Source: an uncultured Adlercreutzia sp.
GTDB taxonomy: Bacteria; Actinomycetota; Coriobacteriia; Coriobacteriales; Eggerthellaceae
NCBI GenBank assembly: GCA_910585575.1
Contig: CAJUFS010000002.1
Location: 1-64,000, forward strand
Direction: 5' to 3'
Length of the DNA stretch: 64,000 nucleotides
Shown here: positions 24,445 through 32,059 of the stretch, one piece after another
Numbering within the stretch: the stretch's first letter is position 1
Layout: each line of letters opens with the position of its first letter
Notes under the pieces: model-generated
What the model was told of the DNA's origin: nothing
The model's input: only the letters and a program-made list of their open reading frames with translations
The model's database searches: none
Translations under genes and position numbers: made by a program

Positions 24445-26877
24445 ATGCAAGACGAGAAATGGTCCCTCGATCGTCGCACCTTCGTGAAGACCACTGGTGC
24501 GCTGGGCGCCTTGGCGGCCACGGGCGCGGGGGCGTCCGCCGCCTTCGCTACGATGGTGCCCGCAGCTCCGGCCGTGGCCGACGAAGCGATCGACGACGAG
24601 ATTGTGTGGACCCACTGCCACGTGAACTGCGGCGGCGCCTGCGTGCTGCAGTGCCATGTACGCGATGGCGAACTGGCCTACGTGGAAACGGACACCAACG
24701 GCGACAGCACCTTCGGAGGCACCCAGGCCCGCGCCTGCCTGCGCGGCCGCTCCATCCGCTCGTGGATCGGCAGTGCCGACCGCCTCAACTACCCCATGCG
24801 CCGCGTGCCGGGCACCCGTCGCGGTGACGGCGAGTACGAGCGCATCAGCTGGGACGAGGCCCTCGACACCATCGCCAGCGAGTTCAAGCGCGTGGTGGAC
24901 ACCTACGGCAACGAGGCCGTGTTCATCCAGGAGTGCTCGGGCGTCGAGCAGAATATCATGATGAACAACCCCTTCTTCCGCCTGTTTAACCTGCTGGGCG
25001 GCGAAGTGACCCGCTATGGCAGCTACTCGAGCGCGTCCATCAACTTCGGCGCCTACCCCTACACCTACGGTGGCAGCTGGGGCAAGCGTTCGCTGAAGAC
25101 GCTGCAGCCCGGGCAGCTGGCGGTTCTGTTCGGCTACGCCCCCAACGACATGCGCATGTCGGGCGACGGCGCCGGCTACGATTTGGCCGTGGCCATGCAG
25201 CAGAAGGGCGTGCGCGTTATCGTCATCGACCCGCGCCGCAACGAGACGGCGGCCAACCTGGGCGCCGAGTGGATTCCCATCGTGCCCGGCACTGATGCGG
25301 CCCTGGCCGCTGGCATTGCCCATGAGCTCATCACCAAGGACCTGGTGAACCACGAGTTCCTCGACACCTACTGCGTGGGCTTCGACGAGGCCACCCTGCC
25401 CGAGGACGCGAAGGGTAAAAACCTGTCCTACTGCGATTACATCCTGGGCACCGGCTACGACCAGGTGGAGAAAACCCCCGAGTGGGCGAGCGCCATCACG
25501 TCCGTGCCGGCCGAGCGCATCGTGCAGCTGGCCCATGAGATTGCCGAGGCCGACCCCTGCTACATCTGCCAGGGCCTGGGCCCCCAGCGTCACACCAACG
25601 GCGACAACGCCTCGCGCGCCATTATGGTGCTGCCCCAGCTGGTGGGCCAGGTGGGCCGTCCCGGCACGAACTCCGGCGGCACCACGGGCAACGACGATAT
25701 CGGCCTGTCCTCGCTGCCGACGGGCGACAACCCCATCCAGGAGAAGTTCCCCAACTTCCTGTGGCCCGAGGCCATCCGCGACGGCGCGAAGCTGACTGCC
25801 ACCAACGCCGGCATCATGAACGCCGACGGCCTGAAGTGCGGTATCAAGTTCCTGGTGAACTACGGCAACAACATGATGGCCAACCAGAACGCCGACATCA
25901 ACTTCACCACCGACATCCTGCGCGACGAGAGCCTCTGCGAGTTCATCCTGCAGTACGACGTGGCCTGGACCGATTCCTGCAACTGGGCCGACATCGTGCT
26001 GCCCGACCTGACGCCCCAGGAAACCTACTCCCTGTCGGCGGCCGGCGAGGACAACGATATCTACGGCATCCGCTTCGGCCAGCCCATCGGCGAGCCGGCC
26101 TTCGAGCGCCGCGAGGTCTACGAGGTGTGCGGCGAGCTGGCGAAGCGCCTGGGCGTCTACGACGAGTACTCCGAGGGCGGCCTTACCCGCGAGGACTGGT
26201 GCCGCAAGCTCTATGAGGAGCTGCGCGCCGAGAAGCCCGAGATGAATCTGCCCACCTATGACGAGGGCGTGGCCACGGGCTCGTTCACCTGGGACGTGGA
26301 ACCCTCGACGGACGTGGACGACTTCATTGCCGACCCGGTGGCAAACCCCCTGGAAACCGCTACGGGCAAGATCCAGATCTACTCTCCGGAGCTGGCGGAA
26401 ATTGCCGAGACCTGGGAGTTGGGCGAGGGCGACGTCATCTCCGCCATCCCGGTGTACTACCCCGGCTACGACGGCCCCGGCACCACCACCGACGAGTACC
26501 CGTTCCTCATCGTGGACTTCCATGCCAAGGGCACGGTGCATTCCACGTACGCGCACCTGGACGTGCTGCACAAGCTTTCGCCCTTCCAGGCGTGGATCAA
26601 CCCCATCGACGCCGAGCCGCTGGGCATTGCCGACGGCGACGCGGTGGCGCTCAAGAGCGCCCAGGGCGAGATGCGCACCATCGCGAAGGTGACGAACCGC
26701 GTCATCCCCGGCACCATCATGCATCCCCAGGGTGCGTGGCATTCGGCTGATATGAACGGCGACCGCATCGACTACGGCGGCTGCACGAACACCATTACCA
26801 GCCGCCACTGCAACCCGGTGTCCAAGGGCACGGGCCAGCACAGCGTGATCGGCTCGATCGAGAAGGTGGAGGGCTAA
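24445..26877 (+). CDS. dmsA: DMSO-reductase-family molybdopterin catalytic subunit, Tat-exported (module 2)
   Basis: An 810-residue protein with a twin-arginine signal (LDRRTFVKTTGALGALAATG, RR at 10-11), a [4Fe-4S] site (HCHVNCGGACVLQC, then ACLRGRS) and the motif YGSYSSASINFGAYPYTYG near 190 at the expected Mo-Ser position. The C-terminal cofactor-binding domain has HPQGAWHSADMNGDRIDYGGC, shared almost exactly with module 1. It is clearly a paralogue of the gene at 16976 and probably reduces a related acceptor. It forms a tight operon with dmsB (3-bp gap) and dmsC. No dedicated chaperone gene is seen in this module. Confidence 0.9.
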   Translation: MQDEKWSLDRRTFVKTTGALGALAATGAGASAAFATMVPAAPAVADEAIDDEIVWTHCHVNCGGACVLQCHVRDGELAYVETDTNGDSTFGGTQARACLRGRSIRSWIGSADRLNYPMRRVPGTRRGDGEYERISWDEALDTIASEFKRVVDTYGNEAVFIQECSGVEQNIMMNNPFFRLFNLLGGEVTRYGSYSSASINFGAYPYTYGGSWGKRSLKTLQPGQLAVLFGYAPNDMRMSGDGAGYDLAVAMQQKGVRVIVIDPRRNETAANLGAEWIPIVPGTDAALAAGIAHELITKDLVNHEFLDTYCVGFDEATLPEDAKGKNLSYCDYILGTGYDQVEKTPEWASAITSVPAERIVQLAHEIAEADPCYICQGLGPQRHTNGDNASRAIMVLPQLVGQVGRPGTNSGGTTGNDDIGLSSLPTGDNPIQEKFPNFLWPEAIRDGAKLTATNAGIMNADGLKCGIKFLVNYGNNMMANQNADINFTTDILRDESLCEFILQYDVAWTDSCNWADIVLPDLTPQETYSLSAAGEDNDIYGIRFGQPIGEPAFERREVYEVCGELAKRLGVYDEYSEGGLTREDWCRKLYEELRAEKPEMNLPTYDEGVATGSFTWDVEPSTDVDDFIADPVANPLETATGKIQIYSPELAEIAETWELGEGDVISAIPVYYPGYDGPGTTTDEYPFLIVDFHAKGTVHSTYAHLDVLHKLSPFQAWINPIDAEPLGIADGDAVALKSAQGEMRTIAKVTNRVIPGTIMHPQGAWHSADMNGDRIDYGGCTNTITSRHCNPVSKGTGQHSVIGSIEKVEG

Positions 26878-26880
26878 CCC

Positions 26881-27495
26881 ATGACTCAGTACGGATTCCA
26901 TTTCGACGCCACCCGCTGCACGGGCTGCAAGACCTGCGAGGCGGCGTGTCGCGACTACCACAACCTGACGCCCGAGCAGACGTACCGCCACGTCTACGAG
27001 ATCGAGGGCGGCGGCTGGAAGCAGGACGCGTCCGGTGCCTGGACCACCGATTCCTACACCTACTACACCTCGTTCGCCTGCCAGCACTGCGACAACCCGG
27101 CCTGCACCGAGGTGTGCCCCACGGGCGCCATGCACAAGGACGAGAACGGCCTGGTGTCGGTGGACGAGGAGCGCTGCATCGGCTGCGGCTACTGCGCCAT
27201 GGCGTGCCCTTACGACAACCCGAAGGTCGACCGCGAGGCGGGGCATTCCACGAAGTGCAACGGCTGCGCCGAGCGCCTCGCCGAGGGCAAGAACCCCATC
27301 TGCGTGGACGCCTGCTCGCTGCGCGCTCTGCAGTTCGCCCCCGTCGACCAGTTGCCCGAGGGCGAGCGTGCCAACGTGGCCCCGCTGCCCGAGGCCAACG
27401 TGACCAACCCGAACTTGTACATCGTGCCCTGCGCAGCGTCGAAGCCGGCCGGCTCCACCGACTGCCGCGTGGCCAACAAACTGGAGGTGAAGTAA
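26881..27495 (+). CDS. dmsB: DmsB-like four-cluster ferredoxin subunit (module 2)
   Basis: A 204-residue iron-sulfur protein with cluster motifs CTGCKTCEAACR, CQHCDNPACTEVCP, CIGCGYCAMACP and CNGCAERLAEGKNPICVDAC. It begins three bases after dmsA and its stop directly abuts the dmsC start, which indicates translational coupling. It would pass electrons from DmsC to the module 2 molybdoenzyme. Confidence 0.9.
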   Translation: MTQYGFHFDATRCTGCKTCEAACRDYHNLTPEQTYRHVYEIEGGGWKQDASGAWTTDSYTYYTSFACQHCDNPACTEVCPTGAMHKDENGLVSVDEERCIGCGYCAMACPYDNPKVDREAGHSTKCNGCAERLAEGKNPICVDACSLRALQFAPVDQLPEGERANVAPLPEANVTNPNLYIVPCAASKPAGSTDCRVANKLEVK

Positions 27496-28407
27496 ATGGG
27501 AACGGGATTGACTGAGGCGCCTTTGGCCCTGTTTACGACCTTGGCCCCCATGGCCGCGGCTTCGTTCATCGTGCTGGCCTATGCCTTTATCGCCGGCAAG
27601 CCCACGGCCGAAGAGGCCCGTCGCCTCGATCGCTGGACGGCCGTGCCCGCCGCGGTGATGCTGGTTGCTATCGTAGCCGCCTTCTTCCATCTGGCCAATC
27701 CGCTGGCCGCGGCCGGCGTGTTCGCCGGCGTGGGACGCTCGCCTCTGTCCAACGAGCTTCTGGTGGTAGTGCTGTTCTCGTTGGTGGCGCTCGTGTACTG
27801 GCTGCTGGGCCTGGCAGGCAAGCTGCCGGCCCAGGGCGGCGCCCGCGCGGGGCTGCTGGTAGTGCTGGCGATCGGATCAGTAGTGCTGGCCTGCGCCTGC
27901 GGCATGGCCTATCTCATCCCGACGGTTCCCACCTGGGACAACCTGCTGGGCGTGGTGGCCATGGTGGGCTACGCGCTGATTGGCGGCGCGGCCCTGGGCG
28001 CTGTGGTGTGCGCCGGAGCCCGCGTGACGCTGCCGAAGAGCGCGCCCGTACTGGGCGCCGCATTGGCGGCCGTGGGCTTGGTGTTGGCTCTGGGTGCTTG
28101 GGCCGCGCAGATGGCCGGTTTGAGCGCCGTGGTGAACATCTGGGGTCCCGCAAGTGCCCTTGTGCCTGACTTGGGCCTGATGGTGGGCTTGTTCGCCCTG
28201 TGCGCCGTGGCCTGCGCCGTGCTCCTCTTCCTGGGGAAGAAGGGTATTGGGGGAGCGGCCGGCGCGGCGACGACTGGCGCTGCCTCCGCGGCTCCGCGTG
28301 TCGTGGCCCTGCCGGTGTTCGCCGTGGCCGCCGTGGTGCTGGCCGCCGTGGGCATTTTCGTCCTGCGCATTGCCTTCTACGGCCTGTACATGGGCATCGC
28401 CCTGTAG
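27496..28407 (+). CDS. dmsC: DmsC-family membrane anchor (module 2)
   Basis: A 303-residue protein with about eight hydrophobic helices and the family pattern LALFTTLAPMAAASF, FFHLANPLAAAGVFAGVGRSPLSNE and FVLRIAFYGLYMGIAL. The ATG follows the dmsB stop directly, with GGAGG inside the end of dmsB as the ribosome site. It is more diverged from the other two DmsC proteins than they are from each other. Predicted role: menaquinol oxidation for the module 2 reductase. Confidence 0.85.
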   Translation: MGTGLTEAPLALFTTLAPMAAASFIVLAYAFIAGKPTAEEARRLDRWTAVPAAVMLVAIVAAFFHLANPLAAAGVFAGVGRSPLSNELLVVVLFSLVALVYWLLGLAGKLPAQGGARAGLLVVLAIGSVVLACACGMAYLIPTVPTWDNLLGVVAMVGYALIGGAALGAVVCAGARVTLPKSAPVLGAALAAVGLVLALGAWAAQMAGLSAVVNIWGPASALVPDLGLMVGLFALCAVACAVLLFLGKKGIGGAAGAATTGAASAAPRVVALPVFAVAAVVLAAVGIFVLRIAFYGLYMGIAL

Positions 28408-28496
28408 GTGCTTCCGCGGCTACCTGCGCAAGGCCAGCCGCTCGAATTCGCCGATGCGACGATAGGGAGGGCATCGCGTCTCCGGTGAATTCCTGG

Positions 28497-28533
28497 CATA
28501 ATCAGCGGCAGCTCCGATAGCTCGGGGCTGCCG
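28497..28533 (+). promoter_or_regulatory. Candidate promoter and leader hairpin before the third dmsC-like gene
   Basis: A CATAAT -10-like hexamer (28497-28502) is followed at once by a 12-bp hairpin (28506-28533; CGGCAGCTCCGA with TCGGGGCTGCCG, loop TAGC). The hairpin could also end transcription of the dmsABC-2 operon, but only three T bases follow shortly after. A second short palindrome CGACGCGTCG lies near 28570. Confidence 0.4.
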
Positions 28534-28605
28534 TCGTTTGGCGCCTGAGGCGTCAACGGGCCCGGCGTCGACGCGTCGGGTCCACGAGCGTTCGAGAGGA
28601 GCATC

Positions 28606-29535
28606 ATGGAGACCGCACTGACCGAGATCACGCTTGTGCTGTTCACCACCATTGCGCCGGCGGGCCTGGTGGGCTATGGCGTGATGGCCCTGTACTCGCT
28701 GGTGGCCTCCGAGCGCGCCCAGGCCGAGGCGGCCAGCCGCTACCTGGTGGTTCCGCTCGTGCTGGTCATTACCGGGCTCATTGCCTCGGCCACCCATCTG
28801 GGAACGCCGGCCAACGCCCTGTACGTGCTGGCCGGGGTGGGGCGCTCTCCGTTGGCCAACGAGGTAATTGCCGTCGTGGCCTTCCTCGTGGCAGGCGGGG
28901 CCTGGTGGATGGTGTCATTCCGCGACGATATTACGCTGGGCGTGCGACGTGCGGCGGTGGCCGTGGTGCTTCTTGCGGCGCTCGTGGCTCTCTATTTCAT
29001 ATCCGTGGCCTACAGCGTGCCGTGGATTCCCACCTGGGCCTTGCCTACGGTGCCGCTGACGCTGTTCCTGAACGCGCTGGTCAGCGGCGTGGTCGTAGGC
29101 TTGCTCGGCCTCGCGGTGGCGCGCCAGCAGCCCTCTCCGCGGTTCGTTGCGGCGGCGCTTGTCGTGGCTGCTGTTGCGGCGGTGGCCAACGGGGCGGTGC
29201 TGCTGGTTCAATGGCATGAGCTTGCCGCCATCGAAACCACCCTGGTGGCTGCCCCCGATCTAGTGCCTTGGACGCCCGCGGCCATTGGTGGCTTCCTGGT
29301 GCTTTCCTTGGCTGCGCTCGCCTTGTGCGCCGTGGCCGAGCGCTGCCGAAAGGCGCGGCGGGGCGTTCCGTCTGAGAAGAATGCCCTGGTTGCGGGCGCA
29401 AGTGAAGGGGCGGCTCCGGCCTCCGTGCGCCGCGGGCGCCCGTTGCTGCTAGGTGCGGCCGTGCTGTTGGTGCTGGTCGCCTGCTTCCTCGTGCGCTTCA
29501 CGTTCTACGCCATGCGCATGACCGTGGGGGTGTAA
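28606..29535 (+). CDS. Third DmsC-family membrane anchor protein
   Basis: A 309-residue protein with about eight hydrophobic helices. Its N-terminus (TEITLVLFTTIAPAGLVGYGVM) and the motif GLIASATHLGTPANALYVLAGVGRSPL are closer to the module 1 DmsC than to its neighbour. A GAGAGGAG ribosome site precedes the ATG. It is separated from module 2 by 198 bp holding a candidate promoter and hairpin. It has no catalytic partner beside it, so it could be an alternative anchor for either DmsA/B pair or a remnant of a third module. A near-copy of the module 1 dmsC 3' end lies directly after its stop. Confidence 0.82.
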   Translation: METALTEITLVLFTTIAPAGLVGYGVMALYSLVASERAQAEAASRYLVVPLVLVITGLIASATHLGTPANALYVLAGVGRSPLANEVIAVVAFLVAGGAWWMVSFRDDITLGVRRAAVAVVLLAALVALYFISVAYSVPWIPTWALPTVPLTLFLNALVSGVVVGLLGLAVARQQPSPRFVAAALVVAAVAAVANGAVLLVQWHELAAIETTLVAAPDLVPWTPAAIGGFLVLSLAALALCAVAERCRKARRGVPSEKNALVAGASEGAAPASVRRGRPLLLGAAVLLVLVACFLVRFTFYAMRMTVGV

Positions 29536-29545
29536 CAGCCCTGCA

Positions 29546-29575
29546 TCTTACCGTGGGCCTGGGGGTGTAGCAGCC
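29546..29575 (+). repeat. Duplicated dmsC 3'-end fragment
   Basis: Directly after the third dmsC-like stop, CTTACCGTGGGCCTGGGGGT followed by GTAG repeats the last bases of the module 1 dmsC (22277-22300, ending GTCTAG), encoding LTVGLGV-stop. It also partly repeats the gene's own end (ACCGTGGGGGTGTAACAGCCC versus the later GTGTAGCAGCCCC). This looks like a scar of recombination between paralogues. Confidence 0.65.
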
Positions 29576-29583
29576 CCGTCGCG

Positions 29584-30102
29584 CTATTTCTCGAACAGCA
29601 CCTTGCCGTTGAGGTCCTCGATGACCGTGCGCAGGATGCGGCCGTTCTCTACGTCCATCTTTGCCAGGGTGCGCCCGTATTCGCTGCGGGGGCGGTACAC
29701 GGCGCCGGGGCACAGCAGGATGCTGGCCGGTCGCGCATCGGGACCGGTTACCAGGCGGGGCACGTGGGTGTGGCCGTGAATGATCACATCGGGCAGCGGG
29801 TCGCCGGGGGCCAGGGCCGCCGAGCCCGAGAAGCTGATGCGCACGTCGCCGGGCTTGTGGCCTACCAAGAAGCGCACGCCGTCGATGACGGGGTGGGCGA
29901 AGTGGCTGACGGCGCTCCCGTATTCGTCGAAGTCGTTGTTCCCCAGCACGGCGGTGACCGGCGCCAAGGTTTCCAGCTCGCGCAAGATGGCGGGCCCGCA
30001 AATATCACCGGCGTGGATGATGGCGTCGCAGTCGGCCAGGGCGGCGTAGGCCTTCGGATCCAGGGAACCGTGGGTGTCTGAAAGAATGCCGATGCGCGTC
30101 AT
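29584..30102 (-). CDS. YfcE/MJ0936-family metallophosphoesterase
   Basis: A 172-residue calcineurin-like phosphoesterase with motifs in order: GILSDTHGS (about 4-12), IHAGDICG (about 30-37), VLGNNDFDEYG (about 52-62), LVGHKPGD and IHGHTHVPRL (about 105-114). These coordinate two metal ions. Family members hydrolyse phosphodiesters; the physiological substrate is not known. The start at 30102 has a GAAGGAG site; a longer in-frame reading to 30270 would cover the divergent metF promoter region. It is convergent with the third dmsC. Confidence 0.85.
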   Translation of the reverse strand: MTRIGILSDTHGSLDPKAYAALADCDAIIHAGDICGPAILRELETLAPVTAVLGNNDFDEYGSAVSHFAHPVIDGVRFLVGHKPGDVRISFSGSAALAPGDPLPDVIIHGHTHVPRLVTGPDARPASILLCPGAVYRPRSEYGRTLAKMDVENGRILRTVIEDLNGKVLFEK

Positions 30103-30192
30103 GGATGCTCCTTCGCCTGGCCCGATGGCCATCCTTTGGTCTTTTGCATAACCGCAGGGCAAAGCCGTTGTTTCGTCTTTGCCGCTTCTCTT

Positions 30193-30198
30193 TATAAT
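30193..30198 (+). promoter_or_regulatory. Candidate -10 element (TATAAT) for the methionine cluster
   Basis: A perfect TATAAT lies at 30193-30198, about 75 bp before the first candidate metF start. The best -35 candidate (TTGTTT, 30168-30173) has a long 19-base spacer, so the promoter call is tentative. No riboswitch fold was recognised. Confidence 0.4.
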
Positions 30199-30272
30199 AA
30201 CGGTTGCATCAAGCCTTGAGGATAGTGGTTGCGTAACGGTCGCCCTGGCCTCAAGGTCTTGGTTTCCCAATT

Positions 30273-31259
30273 ATGTTCGAGAAAGAGAAAGCCGAAGCCC
30301 CCATGAAAACCGTCGCCCAGGTATTTGAAGACTGCCGCGCTTGCGGCACGCTGCCGTTTTCGGTGGAGATGTTCCCGCCCAAAGGACAGCTGACCCTGGA
30401 TGCGGCGCGCGAGGTAGTGGGTGGCATGGCCCAGGCGCGGCCCGACTTCGTGTCGGTGACGTGTTCCGCCGGCGGCAGCGGCAACGCGGGGCAGACGGTC
30501 CCCATCGCCCAGCTGGTGCAAGACGAGGCCGCAATTCCGTCCGTAGCGCACTTCACCTGCGTCAACGCCACGCACGAAACAGCCCGGGCGGCCATTGAGG
30601 AGCTGCGAGAGGCCGGGGTGCGCACGGTGCTGGCCCTGCGCGGCGATCTGATCGACGGCCAGGAGCCGGTGGACTTCCGTTACGCCTGCGACTTGATTCC
30701 CCTGCTGAAGGAGGCCGGCCTGTGCGTGGGCGCGGCTGCCTATCCGGAGGGGCACATCGATTGCTTGGATCCGCGTCGGAACATCGAGCACTTGAAGGCG
30801 AAATACGAGGCTGGCGCCGATTTCTTCGTGACGCAGCTGTTCTTCACCAACGACGACTTCTACCGTTTCCGCGAGGCGGCCCAGGCGGCCGGCGTGGAGG
30901 CGCCCATCACCTGTGGCATTATGCCGTTTCTGGGGAAGTCGCAAATCCAGCGCATGGTGTTCCTGTGCGGAAGCTCGCTGCCGGCGCCTATCATCAAGTT
31001 GCTGGCGAAGTACGAGGACGATCCTGTCTCGCTGCGCCAAGCGGGTATCGAGTATGCCTGCCGCCAGCTGGTTGACCTGGGGCGCCATGGCGTGGACGGC
31101 CTGCACGTGTACGCCATGAACCAGCCCGATATTGCCCAGGCCGCGGCCGCTGCGATAGCGGCGGCCGGGCTGCGGCCAGCCCTGGCGAATGCCGATGACG
31201 TGGTAGCATCTTCGGGCGCTGCGGGGGTAACCGCCGCAGCGCTGCACGCGACCAATTAA
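30273..31259 (+). CDS. metF: 5,10-methylenetetrahydrofolate reductase
   Basis: A 328-residue TIM-barrel flavoprotein: FSVEMFPPKG near residues 30-39, DFVSVTCSAGGSG near 60-72, ALRGDLIDG near 125-133, and FFVTQLFFTNDDFYRF near 187-202. It reduces methylene-THF to methyl-THF, supplying the methyl group for methionine synthesis. The start is uncertain: ATG at 30273 or 30303 (MKTVAQVF), neither with a strong ribosome site. It is followed by the B12-dependent synthase activation gene and metH, consistent with one methionine operon. Confidence 0.9.
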   Translation: MFEKEKAEAPMKTVAQVFEDCRACGTLPFSVEMFPPKGQLTLDAAREVVGGMAQARPDFVSVTCSAGGSGNAGQTVPIAQLVQDEAAIPSVAHFTCVNATHETARAAIEELREAGVRTVLALRGDLIDGQEPVDFRYACDLIPLLKEAGLCVGAAAYPEGHIDCLDPRRNIEHLKAKYEAGADFFVTQLFFTNDDFYRFREAAQAAGVEAPITCGIMPFLGKSQIQRMVFLCGSSLPAPIIKLLAKYEDDPVSLRQAGIEYACRQLVDLGRHGVDGLHVYAMNQPDIAQAAAAAIAAAGLRPALANADDVVASSGAAGVTAAALHATN

Positions 31260-31342
31260 CGGAGGACCCTCGCCAAGGTGTCCTGCCTGCTACTTTTCTG
31301 ACAGCGCGGCAGCACGGCGAAGGCAACCCAAGAAAGGACACC

Positions 31343-32059
31343 ATGGAGCTGACGGCTCAGGTTGACATCGACGAAGCCCTGGCCTTCCTGGGCCATCGCG
31401 GCCAGGCGCTCGGGCCCGATCTGGCTGCGCGCATCCAACGAGCAGCCGCCCTCTGCGAGGCCGAGCTAAGGCCGCGCGGCGTGTGGCAAACGCTGCCCTG
31501 GGAGGACGCGCGCCTGTTCCTGACGGGCGGAGATCTTGCCGCCCACGTGGCCGGCTGCTCCGAGGTGGTGCTCATGGCTGCTACCCTGGGGCCGGAAAGC
31601 GAGCTGGTGCTGCGCCGCGAGTCGGCGCTAGGTGCGACGGACGGCCTGCTGGTAGACGCCTGCGCCTCGTCCCTGGTGGAGCAGGCGGCCAACCAGCTGA
31701 ATCGTCTCATTGTCGAGGAGGCTGCCGCCCGCGGGCTGACCGCCACGAGCCGCTACAGTCCGGGCTATGGTGACTTGCCCCTGACGTGCCAGCCGGCGTT
31801 TCTTGCGGCGTGCGGCGCCGATCGCGCCCTGGGCCTGCGCACCACGGCGGCGAACATGCTGGTGCCCACAAAGAGCATTACGGCGGTTATCGGCCTGAAG
31901 CCGGCAGAGGAAGGGGAGGATGTCGGCGCTCCACAGAAGGCCCCTGTAACAGCGGGAGGCGCCAGCTCCGCGACTCAAGACCGTTGCGCCACCTGCCCTC
32001 TCGCCCCCACGTGCTCGCTTCGCGCTCAAGGAAGGACCTGCTATGGCAACCCCGCGTAA
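31343..32059 (+). CDS. Cobalamin-dependent methionine synthase activation-domain protein
   Basis: A 238-residue protein matching the stand-alone Met_synt_B12 activation domain, with YSPGYGDLPLTCQPAFLAAC near residues 139-158 and MLVPTKSITAVIGL near 173-186, which correspond to the SAM-binding region of MetH reactivation domains. It would allow reductive methylation of oxidised cobalamin in the neighbouring MetH. The C-terminus adds CATCPLAPTCSLRAQGRTC, a four-Cys motif (C-x2-C-x5-C-x8-C) not part of the core fold. The gene overlaps metH by 17 bp. An AAAGGA site precedes the ATG. Confidence 0.85.
   Translation: MELTAQVDIDEALAFLGHRGQALGPDLAARIQRAAALCEAELRPRGVWQTLPWEDARLFLTGGDLAAHVAGCSEVVLMAATLGPESELVLRRESALGATDGLLVDACASSLVEQAANQLNRLIVEEAAARGLTATSRYSPGYGDLPLTCQPAFLAACGADRALGLRTTAANMLVPTKSITAVIGLKPAEEGEDVGAPQKAPVTAGGASSATQDRCATCPLAPTCSLRAQGRTCYGNPA

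Noticed and set aside
24307..27690. Minus-strand frame of 1,127 codons opposite dmsA-2/dmsB-2, and an 865-codon one at 16802-19399 opposite dmsA-1.
   Set aside because: The plus strand encodes clear molybdopterin and ferredoxin proteins. The antisense products show only codon-complement composition.
30120..30272. SAM or cobalamin riboswitch before metF/metH.
   Set aside because: No conserved riboswitch core or strong nested pairing was recognised in the leader.
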